From contig CAKSZH010000006.1 of NCBI GenBank assembly GCA_934525675.1, forward strand, positions 60,551-124,550: DNA of 64,000 bases, given 5' to 3'. Source of the DNA: an uncultured Eubacteriales bacterium. GTDB lineage: Bacteria > Bacillota > Clostridia > Oscillospirales > CAG-272. Of the stretch, positions 16,921 to 25,141 are shown piece by piece. Within the stretch, counting starts at the first letter, position 1. Each line of letters begins with the position of its first letter. The translations under genes and the position numbers were made by a program. The notes beneath the pieces were generated by a model. The model was not told the DNA's origin. It saw nothing but the letters and a program-made list of their open reading frames with translations, and ran no database searches.

Positions 16921-17709
16921 ATGAAACTGATACACCGGCACGGGCAACCCGGCTCGCGCCAATATGCATACCGCCGCGGCGCAAAGGACTGCCTTCCCAT
17001 CGCAGCCGGATATTTTGCCTGCGCCTTTGCCATCGGCATCGCGGCAAAAAACGCGGGGCTCAATGCCGTTGAGGGCTTCTTTGCAAGCCTGTTCGGCAAC
17101 GCGTCGGCAGGAGAATACGCCTGCTTTACCGTCATCGCCGCCGACGCGCCGTACATGGAAATGGTACTCGTCACCCTGGTGGCAAACGCCCGCTACATCC
17201 TGATGAGCTGTGCGATCAGCCAGCACATCGCCCCCCGGACGCCGTGGTACTGGCGGCTGCTCATCGGCTTTGACCTGACGGACGAACTGTTCGGCGTCTA
17301 TATCGCACAGCCGGGTTACCTCGACCCGCATTACGCCGCCGGCGCCATGTCGGTGAGCCTCCCCGCGTGGGCAATCGGCACCTCGCTCGGCATCATTGCC
17401 GGAACACTCCTGCCCGCAAGAGCGGTCAGTGCCTTGTCCGTCACGCTATACGGAATGTTTCTTGCAATCGTTATTCCGCCCTGCCGGAAAAATCCCGTCA
17501 TGGCGGTGCTCGTCGTTCTGTCCTTCGGACTCAGTTACCTGCTCTCGGTCCTGCCCGGTGTTTCCGCCCTGTCCGACGGCATCCGGACCGTGATCCTCAC
17601 CGTCGTCATTGCGACGGTATTTGCACTGCTGTTCCCCGTGCCCGACGAAAAGTCGCCGGCAAACGAAACAGGCGCGGCAGGGAAGGAGGCGGACGGACAT
17701 GGAGCATAA
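16921..17709 (+). CDS. azlC: Branched-chain amino acid exporter, large subunit AzlC
   Basis: AzlC/YgaZ-type membrane protein that with AzlD/YgaH exports branched-chain amino acids or analogues. The 262 residues contain the AzlC hallmark region near the N-terminus (LPIAAGYFACAFAIGIAA, then NAVEGFFASLFGNASAGEYA) and about seven membrane segments. The C-terminus is a short hydrophilic tail (PVPDEKSPANETGAAG). Its end overlaps azlD by 11 bp, so translation is coupled. The ribosome binding site (GAGGCAAGAG) is modest. Confidence 0.9.
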   Translation: MKLIHRHGQPGSRQYAYRRGAKDCLPIAAGYFACAFAIGIAAKNAGLNAVEGFFASLFGNASAGEYACFTVIAADAPYMEMVLVTLVANARYILMSCAISQHIAPRTPWYWRLLIGFDLTDELFGVYIAQPGYLDPHYAAGAMSVSLPAWAIGTSLGIIAGTLLPARAVSALSVTLYGMFLAIVIPPCRKNPVMAVLVVLSFGLSYLLSVLPGVSALSDGIRTVILTVVIATVFALLFPVPDEKSPANETGAAGKEADGHGA

Positions 17710-18013
17710 TATCGTCATCTACATCGCCGTCATGGCATCGGTCACCTTTCTCATCCGTGTACTCCCCCTGACGCTCATCCGCAAGCAGATCACCAACCGC
17801 TTCCTCCGCTCGTTTCTGTATTACGTTCCCTATGTGACCCTGTCGGTCATGACCTTTCCCGCGATCCTGCACGCAACGGAAAGTCCGTGGGCGGCGCTTC
17901 TTGCGCTCGCCGTCGGCGCGGTCGCCGCGTGGTTCGGACTCGGACTGTTCCGGGTATCGGTCGCCTGCTTACTCACCGTTCTGCTCTCGGAACTGATTTT
18001 TGTACCGTTCTGA
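17699..18013 (+). CDS. azlD: Branched-chain amino acid exporter, small subunit AzlD
   Basis: A 104-residue, four-helix membrane protein with the AzlD features FLIRVLPLTLIRK and RSFLYYVPYVTLSVMTFP. AGGAGG lies upstream inside azlC. It forms a two-component exporter with AzlC and is followed directly by a terminator, so the operon is just azlCD. Confidence 0.9.
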   Translation: MEHNIVIYIAVMASVTFLIRVLPLTLIRKQITNRFLRSFLYYVPYVTLSVMTFPAILHATESPWAALLALAVGAVAAWFGLGLFRVSVACLLTVLLSELIFVPF

Positions 18014-18029
18014 CCCGGTGCCATAGCTA

Positions 18030-18065
18030 AAAGAGCGCCTGCCGCGTTTGCGGCAGGCGCTCTTT
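18030..18065. terminator. Terminator between azlD and the ECF gene
   Basis: A perfect 16-bp stem (AAAGAGCGCCTGCCGC and complement) with a GTTT loop and flanking T-rich tail. It serves azlCD and, in the other direction, the convergent ECF S component. Confidence 0.9.
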
Positions 18066-18075
18066 CTCTTGTTTC

Positions 18076-18660
18076 TCACGCTCTCATCAGCCGGTCGTAC
18101 AGCTTGTGCACGCCGCATTTCCAGGTGAGCAGCATTCCCGCGACCGCGCCGACCGCCGCCTGCAGAATCTCATACGGCAGCTTGATCATCGCGTATTCGA
18201 AGGTACTGTATACGAAAATTTTTCCGAGCGTGTAGCCCGTCACCATGATGACGGCACCCACAGTCACGGCAATGCCGGACGACAGGACCGGATGCTTCTT
18301 CAGAACATGATGGGCGATGAGCGAAATCACAATTCCCTGGAGCCCGTGGGTCACGAGCGACACAAACATCGGCGCGGGGTAAAAGAACAGGTCGCCGAGG
18401 AAGGAGCCGACGCCGCAGGCGAAAAACGCCGAAATGGGGTCGAGCAGAATTGCCGCCATGCAGATGGCGATGTCGCACAGGTACAGGTGTCCGCCCGGCA
18501 CGGGTACTCCGAACGAGGACAGCGCGACAACGATCGCCGCAAACATCGCGGTGATACAGATGCGGAGCGCAACGGAGCGCATGGTGACGCGGGCGTTTCC
18601 GCCGGACGCCCTTTTTGACGGGGTCTGACCGGGATCGGTAGTTTCGATCGGTTTCTGCAT
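18076..18660 (-). CDS. ECF transporter S component, predicted vitamin (possibly B6) uptake
   Basis: A 194-residue membrane protein with about six helices, typical of the substrate-binding S subunit of energy-coupling-factor importers; the shared A/A'/T module is not in this window. The glycine-rich VPVPGGHLYLCDIAICMAA and FFACGVGSFLGDLFFYPAPM segments are characteristic. AAAGGAGGAATCCGT precedes the ATG at 18660. It is divergent from a MocR/PdxR-like gene 200 bp away. Such pairs usually control vitamin B6 (PdxU-type) uptake, so pyridoxine or a related compound is the likely substrate. That is inference from context. Confidence 0.82.
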   Translation of the reverse strand: MQKPIETTDPGQTPSKRASGGNARVTMRSVALRICITAMFAAIVVALSSFGVPVPGGHLYLCDIAICMAAILLDPISAFFACGVGSFLGDLFFYPAPMFVSLVTHGLQGIVISLIAHHVLKKHPVLSSGIAVTVGAVIMVTGYTLGKIFVYSTFEYAMIKLPYEILQAAVGAVAGMLLTWKCGVHKLYDRLMRA

Positions 18661-18781
18661 ACGGATTCCTCCTTTGTATCGCCGGTTCCCGTGCGCCGGG
18701 TTCGCCGGTTCCCGCCCGAACCGCAGGAACGGCGGTCCGCGTCGGCGGCATTTCGTTTTTTGCGGGATCCCGCAAGGGGGC

Positions 18782-18810
18782 TTGACTCCCGGTTGCGGAT
18801 ATGGTATCAT
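18782..18810 (+). promoter_or_regulatory. Promoter of the MocR-like gene
   Basis: TTGACT (18782-18787), 17 bp, TATCAT (18805-18810). TGGTATCATG and TGGTCATG occur close together just here, a possible direct-repeat operator of the MocR type. Confidence 0.65.
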
Positions 18811-18860
18811 GATTCTGGTCATGTTACAATATCCAGTTCAAAGGAGTTTTATATAACCAG

Positions 18861-20033
18861 ATGGAATACAGAACGGTTCCCGGCACGGGGGAAGCCGGTT
18901 ATTTACAGTTGTACCGCCGCCTGCGGGGACAAATCACCGACGGTTCGTACCCCTATGGGGCGAAGCTCCCCTCCAAACGTCTGCTCGCGGAGGAGGCAGG
19001 GGTCAGCGTCATCACGGCGGAACACGCCTACGCGCTGCTGCTTGAGGAGGGTTACGCCGAAGCCCGCACGCGAAGCGGGTACTATGTCATCTACCGGGAC
19101 GCGGATTTTCTGAATATTCCGCAGGAAGCGTGCAAAAATACGGCGGAGGCTGTTCTGAAAGAACGTGTTGGGAGCGGCGCGGCAAAAGAAGTCCCGCCCG
19201 CCGGGGAGACCGCGGGGGGAACCGCCCCAACGGGGAGAACCGCCCCCGCGGGGAAATCCGTATCCGGCAGAATCAGCTACGCCCTCTTCGCACGCACGGC
19301 AAGGAAGGTTCTGCTGGACGCGGGAGAACGCCTGCTTGTCAAGTCGCCGAACAACGGGCTGCCCGAACTGCGCGTGGCGCTTGTCGGATACCTTGCGCGG
19401 ACGCAGGGCGTACACGTCACGCCGGAGCAGATCGTGATCGGTTCCGGCGCGGAATACCTGTACACGCTTGTAACGCAGCTGTTTCCGGGGCAGGTGTTCG
19501 GAATCGAGGACCCATGCTATGAAAAAATCCGTCAGGTCTACCGGGCAAGCGGCATTGACACGGACCCGCTCCGGCTTGCATCGGACGGAATCGCGGGGGA
19601 AGAGTTGGCAAGGACGGGCGCGACGGTTCTGCACGTCACACCGTTCCACAGTTATCCGAGCGGGGTCACGGCAAGCGCATCCAAGCGGGCGGAATATCTT
19701 CATTTCGCGCGGATACGGAACGGATATCTGATTGAAGACAACTACGACGCGGAGCTGACGGTGTCGGTCAAAAACGAAAGTACCCTCTTTTCGCAGTCGG
19801 AGGACGGGCGGGTGATCTACCTGAACACTTTCTCCCATACGGTCGCGCCGTCCGTCCGGGTAGGGTACATGGTCCTGCCGGCAGGACTGCTTTCCCGGTT
19901 TGCCGGGCGGCTGGGCTTTTACTCCTGCACCGTCCCCGTATTTGAGCAGTACCTTCTGGCGGAGCTGATCGGGAGCGGGGATTTCGAGCGGCACATCAAC
20001 CGGGTCAGGCGGGAAAAGCGGCGGAGAGGGTAG
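18861..20033 (+). CDS. MocR-like GntR/aminotransferase-fold regulator, lysine-less and C-terminally truncated
   Basis: An N-terminal GntR winged helix (about 13-78) is followed by a low-complexity Gly/Thr/Pro linker (about 105-135) and a fold-type I aminotransferase domain (about 140-390). Two things are odd. The PLP-binding lysine of the family's SFSKTLAPS motif is His: FSHTVAPSVRVGYMVLP, H326. And the protein stops at residue 390 after HINRVRREKRRRG, where MocR proteins normally continue for about 70-90 more residues. The DNA after the stop is low-complexity GC-rich repeat. AAAGGAG precedes the ATG. It likely regulates the divergent ECF gene but may not sense PLP by Schiff base, or may be decaying. 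Confidence 0.85.
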   Translation: MEYRTVPGTGEAGYLQLYRRLRGQITDGSYPYGAKLPSKRLLAEEAGVSVITAEHAYALLLEEGYAEARTRSGYYVIYRDADFLNIPQEACKNTAEAVLKERVGSGAAKEVPPAGETAGGTAPTGRTAPAGKSVSGRISYALFARTARKVLLDAGERLLVKSPNNGLPELRVALVGYLARTQGVHVTPEQIVIGSGAEYLYTLVTQLFPGQVFGIEDPCYEKIRQVYRASGIDTDPLRLASDGIAGEELARTGATVLHVTPFHSYPSGVTASASKRAEYLHFARIRNGYLIEDNYDAELTVSVKNESTLFSQSEDGRVIYLNTFSHTVAPSVRVGYMVLPAGLLSRFAGRLGFYSCTVPVFEQYLLAELIGSGDFERHINRVRREKRRRG

Positions 20034-20414
20034 CGGAAAGGGAAAAGGAACAGCGAAGCGAGCCGCAGGGGGGGGCGGCGGAAGTCGCCGGGCGCGGCGC
20101 GCGGGGGACGGGAAGGCTCACCGGAAAGCGGCAGGGAAAGGGTGCCGGGGAACAGCGCGCCTGCGGCGGGGGCGGAAGTCGCCCCACGGCGGCGGAAATC
20201 GGGGCGCAGTTTCTCCCCCCCAAAAAATGCAGTGCCGGACACCGGATCTGCCCGCCGGTAGATTATGCCTTGAAACTTTCCTCCCAACGGACGGTTTCCC
20301 CAATTTGCAAAAGCCGGACGGCATGCCGTCCGGCTTTTGCAAATTCAGAATCAATCGGGGATCGTCTCCGGCGAGGTTTCACGTTCCGGTTCCGGGGAGA
20401 ACGGGGAAACCTGT
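20034..20414. other. GC-rich repeat-bearing intergenic region
   Basis: Purine-rich, low-complexity DNA with two copies of the GGCGGAAGTCGCC repeat (20074-20089, 20171-20183) and a degenerate third copy after 20190, then a 44-bp palindrome. No reading frame here resembles the missing C-terminus of the MocR-like protein. Confidence 0.65.
20302..20345. terminator. Perfect 44-bp palindrome, bidirectional terminator
   Basis: Two 22-nt arms (AATTTGCAAAAGCCGGACGG-CA and its exact complement) with no unpaired loop. It lies between the MocR-like gene (+) and ddl (-); A and T runs inside the arms allow termination from either side. Confidence 0.85.
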
Positions 20415-21458
20415 TTATTTTTCCATCCCCGACATCAGGATTTTTTCGCACAGTTCCTCATAGGAGATTCCCGCCTGTCCCGCGGCGAGCGGCAGAAGGC
20501 TGGTCGGTGTCATTCCGGGCAGGGCGTTGGCTTCCAGGCAGTAAAGCAGCTCGTTTTCGTCCATGATGAAGTCGAAACGGGCATACCCGGACAAGCGAAG
20601 CGCCTTCATACCGGCAAGCGCCGCAACCTGCGCCGCCGCGGTCGCCCTCGGAGAGATCGGCGCGGGACAGAGTTCCACGGTCCGTCCGCTGTATTTGTTC
20701 CGGTAATCATAGAAGCCGTCCTTCGGCGGGACGATCTCGATCACAGGAAGCGCGTAGTCGCCGAGGATGCCGACCGTCAGTTCTCTGCCGACGATTTTCT
20801 TTTCCGCAAGCACGGGGCAGCCGTATTTCTGTGCCGCGGCAAACGCGTCGCAAAGATCTCCGATGTTCTCCACAATGGTAACGCCGACGCTGGAGCCACA
20901 GCTGCACGGCTTGATGACCGCCGGAAGACCGACTTTGTCAAGGGTAACGGCGCAGCATTGTCCGATCGGTGTCTGTGCATCAAAGCAGACGCCGTCCGGG
21001 ACCCGGATCCCCGCCCCGCTGAGCAGCCGTTTGGTCAGATCCTTATCCATGGAAATGAGGCAACCGACGTACCCGGAGCCGGTATAGCGGATGCCGAACG
21101 AATCCAGCGTCGCCTGAAGCTGACCGTTTTCTCCCATACCACCGTGCATGGCAAGGAACGTCATATCCGCACTGCGGCAAAGCGCAATGATACCGGGGCC
21201 GATGAGCGCGTCGCCGTCTCCGGTCGAAGCGCGGAGCGCCGCGAGATCCGGCTGTGCATCTCCGACCTCATGCGGGGGCAGAGGTTCCGTCCCGAACAAT
21301 GCGTCGGGACCCGCCGCCGGGATTTTCACTCCCCGGTACACGTCCGCAAGGGCGACCCGGTGCCCGTTTCCCACCAGTGCATTGGCGATCAGTGTTCCGG
21401 AGGACAAAGAGACCTCACGTTCCGGCGACCAGCCGCCGGCAAGTACCGCTATCTTCAT
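20415..21458 (-). CDS. ddl: D-alanine--D-alanine ligase
   Basis: An ATP-grasp enzyme that makes the D-Ala-D-Ala dipeptide for peptidoglycan. In 347 residues it has AGGWSPEREVSLSSG near the start (the Glu that binds the first D-Ala), AMHGGMGENGQLQATLD, the P-loop serine in CGSSVGVTIVE, YDYRNKYSG, and the metal-binding FDFIMDENELLYCLEANALPG... region near the end. The tyrosine in YDYRNKY and the serine in GSSVG fit D-Ala-D-Ala rather than D-Ala-D-Lac specificity. AAAGGATAAC precedes the ATG. It is not adjacent to murF or alr, though alr is 14 kb away. Confidence 0.95.
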   Translation of the reverse strand: MKIAVLAGGWSPEREVSLSSGTLIANALVGNGHRVALADVYRGVKIPAAGPDALFGTEPLPPHEVGDAQPDLAALRASTGDGDALIGPGIIALCRSADMTFLAMHGGMGENGQLQATLDSFGIRYTGSGYVGCLISMDKDLTKRLLSGAGIRVPDGVCFDAQTPIGQCCAVTLDKVGLPAVIKPCSCGSSVGVTIVENIGDLCDAFAAAQKYGCPVLAEKKIVGRELTVGILGDYALPVIEIVPPKDGFYDYRNKYSGRTVELCPAPISPRATAAAQVAALAGMKALRLSGYARFDFIMDENELLYCLEANALPGMTPTSLLPLAAGQAGISYEELCEKILMSGMEK

Positions 21459-21860
21459 AATTTCCGTTATCCTTTCGGTAAAATGTAATTGCTGAGTGTC
21501 TGATATCCGTACAGGGGATGATCCGGCGCGTTTCCCCTCCGAGTATATGCGCGCCGACTTTGCGTGGGGAATGCCGCTGTTACGTCGTACCGCGTCGCGG
21601 CGCCGTTACGTCGTTTGTCCGTCGCGCCGTTTTTTGCCCGGCAGTCCCCCGCCGTTGAATGTCCGGTATCCGGAACCGTGCTGTGAGAAACCAGCCCTTT
21701 GCCGGGCGGACGCTTTCGGGAAAGCCCTCCTGACGATACTCCGCTACGGTTTGACGCGGCGGGTTGCCGCGCGGCCGGTCACAAAGAAACAAACGGGTTC
21801 CGGATCATTGCCTTTACAGGCGGGATCCTTTCATGGCTCGCCTATTCTCGCAGCGGATCA
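21459..21860. other. Intergenic region prmC-ddl, no gene seen
   Basis: About 400 bp without a supportable gene. GTTACGTCGT occurs twice in a short CG-rich patch near 21580-21615. The region must carry the ddl start signals, but I see no convincing promoter. Confidence 0.5.
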
Positions 21861-22748
21861 CTATTCGGATTGACATATGGCGGCATCGGGGTCCCCGTTC
21901 GGGTTTCCGTTCCGGTTCGTCTGCTCCGCGGCAGGGCGTATCAGCGCCACACGGTCGTTGCCGCCGAGGTCACGGAAAATTTCACACGTATCCCCTGACG
22001 CCTTTGCCAGCGCGCGGATCGCGTCCGCCTCGTCGTAGCCGATCTCAAAGAGGAAAAATCCGTCCGGTTTCAGGAAACGCCGGTAAAACTGCAGAATGGC
22101 GCGGTAAAACGCCATGCCGTCCTCCCCGCCGTCCAGCGCCGCGGGGGGTTCCCGAAGCACCTCGGGGGCAAGCGTCGGAACGGTGTCCGACGGGATATAG
22201 GGCGGGTTGGAGAGAATCGCGTCAAGGCGGGTGCCGTCCGGAATGCCCTCGCCCCGGAGCACATCGGCAAGCACGGGAGAAAAACGGGAGGCAACGCCGT
22301 TCCGTTCCGCGTTGCGCTTTGCGATCTCCAGCGTGCGGGGGAATTTTTCCACGGCGACGGCAAAGGTATCCGGGCGTTCGGCAAGCACCGAGACGGCAAT
22401 ACAGCCGCTTCCGGTGCAGAGGTCGGCAAAACGGGCATTCTCCGGCAGGAGCGCGATTGCTTTTTCCACGAGCACTTCGGTATCCGCGCGGGGGATCAGG
22501 CAATCGGGGGAGACTTCATAGGTCTGCCCGAAGAACTGCCAGGTACCGAGAAGATACTGGAGCGGTTCGCGGTCTTCCCGCCGCCGGACGGCTCTTTCCA
22601 GCTCCGGCGACGTGTAATCCCGGCCCGGGTCGGCGTGCTGAACGGCGGGGGATACTCCCGCAAAGGCACAAAGGAGCATCCGCGCGTCGGTTTCCGCGTC
22701 GGAAATTCCGGCGGCTTCGAGGCGTTTTTTCAGTTCCCGGTACGTCAT
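21861..22748 (-). CDS. prmC: Peptide chain release factor N5-glutamine methyltransferase PrmC
   Basis: PrmC (HemK) methylates the GGQ glutamine of release factors RF1 and RF2. AAAGGAGCCTGCGT precedes the ATG at 22748; 295 residues. The N-terminal helical RF-binding domain (1-80) carries EPLQYLLGTWQFFG. The methyltransferase domain has PRADTE (86-91), the SAM motif DLCTGSGC (109-116), and catalytic NPPY (181-184). A hydrophilic Asn/Gly/Asp tail (NRNGNPNGDPDAA) is extra. prfA, its usual neighbour, is not present here. Confidence 0.95.
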   Translation of the reverse strand: MTYRELKKRLEAAGISDAETDARMLLCAFAGVSPAVQHADPGRDYTSPELERAVRRREDREPLQYLLGTWQFFGQTYEVSPDCLIPRADTEVLVEKAIALLPENARFADLCTGSGCIAVSVLAERPDTFAVAVEKFPRTLEIAKRNAERNGVASRFSPVLADVLRGEGIPDGTRLDAILSNPPYIPSDTVPTLAPEVLREPPAALDGGEDGMAFYRAILQFYRRFLKPDGFFLFEIGYDEADAIRALAKASGDTCEIFRDLGGNDRVALIRPAAEQTNRNGNPNGDPDAAICQSE

Positions 22749-23160
22749 ACGCAGGCTCCTTTCTGTCCGGTGATTTCGTGATGGGAGGAAGTTTTTTTCG
22801 GGTCCGGTTGCCTGCGGCGACGGTGACCCGGAAAAAAGCAGAGGAGGGCGGGCGGCGGAAGTCGCCGCAGGCGCCCGCATTCTTTTGCGGGACGTGCACG
22901 TCCGCGGGGCAGAGGGCCGGCGGGAGGCGGCGGAAGTCGCCCGCCCCCTCCGCGGCAAAACAACCGGAGAAATGTCCCCGCCCGTCGGTCGTTCTCAGGG
23001 TATCTTCATTGTATCACAATCCCCGGATGTTCGCGCAGTTTTCTCCGAAAATTCACAAAAAAATCTTTCGCCCCCGGTTGAAAAATCCGTAAAATGTGGT
23101 ATACTGAAAGAGGAAACCCGGTACAGAATACCGGGAAAATCACATAGGAGGTAGGTAGCT
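22749..23160. other. Divergent intergenic region with repeats
   Basis: Contains two copies of GGCGGCGGAAGTCGCC (22851-22866 and 22926-22941), each in GC-rich surroundings, then the promoter of the small membrane protein. No gene seen. Confidence 0.6.
23078..23105 (+). promoter_or_regulatory. Promoter of the small membrane protein gene
   Basis: TTGAAA (23078-23083), 16 bp, TATACT (23100-23105). Confidence 0.65.
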
Positions 23161-23406
23161 ATGGAAAAGAAGTCGAATCTCGGAAAAATCATCGCCATTG
23201 TCGCGGGCGTTACGGTGGGTCTCTGCGCCGTCGCATTCTTTATCTCCAAGCTGCTCCAGAAGTACTTCGTACTCAAAGACACCGAGTACAACGATCTGAT
23301 GGAAGGCAATGATGAAGAAGCATCCGACGTTGTGGTTGACCACGCGGAAGAGGACGCGGAAGAAGCGGAAGAGAAGGAAGAAGACGCTCCCGCCGAAGAG
23401 GAATAA
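23161..23406 (+). CDS. Small single-pass membrane protein with acidic tail
   Basis: 81 residues: a basic start (MEKKSNLGK), one membrane helix (about 9-31) and a strongly acidic cytoplasmic or exterior tail rich in Glu/Asp/Ala (about 37-81). AGGAGG lies 10 nt before the ATG, and a good promoter and terminator frame the gene, so it is real and monocistronic. The layout resembles YtxH-like small proteins, but I cannot assign a function. Confidence 0.8.
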   Translation: MEKKSNLGKIIAIVAGVTVGLCAVAFFISKLLQKYFVLKDTEYNDLMEGNDEEASDVVVDHAEEDAEEAEEKEEDAPAEEE

Positions 23407-23416
23407 GTTCCGAAAC

Positions 23417-23456
23417 AAAACAAACCCGTCGCACAGCTGTGCGGCGGGTTTGTTTT
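23417..23456 (+). terminator. Terminator of the small membrane protein gene
   Basis: AAAACAAACCCGTCGCACAG pairs with CTGTGCGGCGGGTTTGTTTT with a G-T pair, ending in a T run. Confidence 0.9.
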
Positions 23457-23560
23457 TTCGGTCCTGCACCTGCCGGCAGGATAACCGTACCGTCAGAAAA
23501 AATGAAAGGCATCCGCCCCAAAGACGGGCGGAGTTTTCGTCACCGCCGGCAGGAAAAGAA

Positions 23561-24583
23561 TCAGGTCAGCCCGGCAATGTCGAAGAGCAGACGTTCGGTC
23601 TTTTCCCAGCCGAGACAGGGGTCGGTGATGGATTTCCCGTAAACGCCTTCGCCGATCTTCTGCGCGCCGTCCTCCAGGTAGCTCTCGATCATAAAGCCCT
23701 TGACCATGCCGCGGATATCGGCGTTGTGGCGGCAGGAATGGAGTACCTCCTTGGCAATGCGGATCTGCTCCTCGTAACGCTTGCCGGAGTTGGCATGGTT
23801 GCAGTCCACGATGAGCGACATATTCGCAAGATTTCTTGCGCTGTACGCCTCATAAAGCCCCGCAAGGTCCTCGTAATGGTAGTTCGGGATACTCTGCCCC
23901 GACTTGCTCATATACCCGCGCAGAATGGCGTGCGCAAGCGGGTTGCCGGACGATACGACCTCCCAGCCGCGGTACAGGAACACATGAGAGTGCTGTGCCG
24001 CCGTGATGGAATTGAGCATGACGGAAATATCGCCGCCGGTCGGATTCTTCATGCCGACGGGGATTTCCATTCCCGACGCGACCAGACGGTGCTCCTGGTT
24101 CTCCACGCTTCTCGCACCGACCGCAACATAGGAAAGCAGGTCGGAGAGGTAACGGTAATCCTGCGGATAGAGCATTTCGTCCGCGCTGAACAGCCCGGTT
24201 TCCTCGATCACACGCATATGCAGCCGTCTGACCGCGATCAGACCCTCCAGCATATCCGGTCTTGCCTCCGGGTCAGGCTGGCTCGCCATGCCCTTGTAGC
24301 CGTCGCCCGTGGTGCGTGGTTTGTTGGTATAGACGCGGGGGATGAGCAACAGCTTGTCCTTGACCTTATCCTGCAATTTTGCAAGTCGCGTGATGTATTC
24401 CATCACCGCGTCCTCGCGATCGGCAGAGCAGGGGCCGATAATCATAATCAATCGTTTGTCCTCTCCCGTGAACACATTCGCGATCTCCCGGTCGCGCTCC
24501 ACCTTGCGCTGCGCGTCCGCACCCCGCAGAGGAAACTGCGCCTTGATGTCTTTCGGGATGGGTAATTTTCTTAAAAACTCCAT
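23561..24583 (-). CDS. aroF: 3-deoxy-7-phosphoheptulonate (DAHP) synthase, class I alpha
   Basis: First enzyme of the shikimate pathway, joining phosphoenolpyruvate and erythrose-4-phosphate. The 340 residues carry the AroFGH-family segments IMIIGPCSAD, RVYTNKPRTTGDGYKG, GARSVENQEHRLVASG, GMKNPTGGD, VDCNHANSGK and ESYLEDG, with the metal-binding Cys, His, Glu and Asp positions in place. It starts with GGAG before the ATG. The enzyme is probably feedback-regulated by an aromatic amino acid; which one cannot be told here. The gene stands alone with its own promoter. Confidence 0.95.
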   Translation of the reverse strand: MEFLRKLPIPKDIKAQFPLRGADAQRKVERDREIANVFTGEDKRLIMIIGPCSADREDAVMEYITRLAKLQDKVKDKLLLIPRVYTNKPRTTGDGYKGMASQPDPEARPDMLEGLIAVRRLHMRVIEETGLFSADEMLYPQDYRYLSDLLSYVAVGARSVENQEHRLVASGMEIPVGMKNPTGGDISVMLNSITAAQHSHVFLYRGWEVVSSGNPLAHAILRGYMSKSGQSIPNYHYEDLAGLYEAYSARNLANMSLIVDCNHANSGKRYEEQIRIAKEVLHSCRHNADIRGMVKGFMIESYLEDGAQKIGEGVYGKSITDPCLGWEKTERLLFDIAGLT

Positions 24584-24614
24584 AGCAGATACTCCGGTTT
24601 CTCTGATTTATGAA

Positions 24615-24643
24615 TATCATACACAATAAAATTGCATTTGTAA
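24615..24643 (-). promoter_or_regulatory. aroF promoter
   Basis: Minus-strand TTTACA (24638-24643), 17 bp, TATGAT (24615-24620), 32 nt before the start codon. Confidence 0.65.
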
Positions 24644-24683
24644 AGGGGCTTCGGGAGGAAAATCCGAAAAATCACGGTTTTTC

Positions 24684-24712
24684 TTGATTTGTCCCCCGGT
24701 TCGTGTTACAAT
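24684..24712 (+). promoter_or_regulatory. Promoter upstream of the acetylxylan-esterase-like gene
   Basis: TTGATT (24684-24689), 17 bp, TACAAT (24707-24712). Confidence 0.6.
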
Positions 24713-25141
24713 ACGGATAGAAACGTACCGCGCGCCGGAATGTACGCGGCAAGGCGGGAACTGCCGCCGACCGCAATTGTCACGACAACGGGCGTGTCTG
24801 TCGGAATTCATGTGCCGTGGAGGGAATTTCCGCACCCGAGATGGTTGCGATACCGATCGGTGTTCGCCGGAATTCACGCGCCGACGGGGCGACTTCCGCC
24901 CCCGCCGCAGGCGCCCGCATATCGCCCGCCAAAACCGCCGCATTCCCCCCGTGCGCCGCGCCGGGATTCCGCCGCCCCGTTCCGCCGCTCGTACCCACCG
25001 TGCACCGCGTACCCCGTCGGAACTTGCGGGTTTGCAACGCAAATCCCGCGTTTTGCGCAAAGCGGCAAAACTCCCGTCGCCCCGTCCCGCCGCTCGTCCC
25101 CGTTTTCCCCCCTCAATTCACCCGATACGGAGGTCACCCCC

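Larger units (their letters stand above)
24584..25141. other. Divergent region with long leader before the esterase
   Basis: Two promoters face away from each other: aroF (24615-24643, minus) and the hydrolase (24684-24712, plus). The plus-strand leader is about 425 nt, GC-rich and contains a copy of GGCGACTTCCGCC (24888-24900) with a GCCGCAGGCGCCCGCAT companion also seen near 22866. I recognise no riboswitch. Confidence 0.6.

Noticed and set aside
24713..25141. Riboswitch in the long leader of the acetylxylan-esterase-like gene
   Set aside because: I could not recognise the conserved core of any known riboswitch; the leader is GC-rich with repeats.
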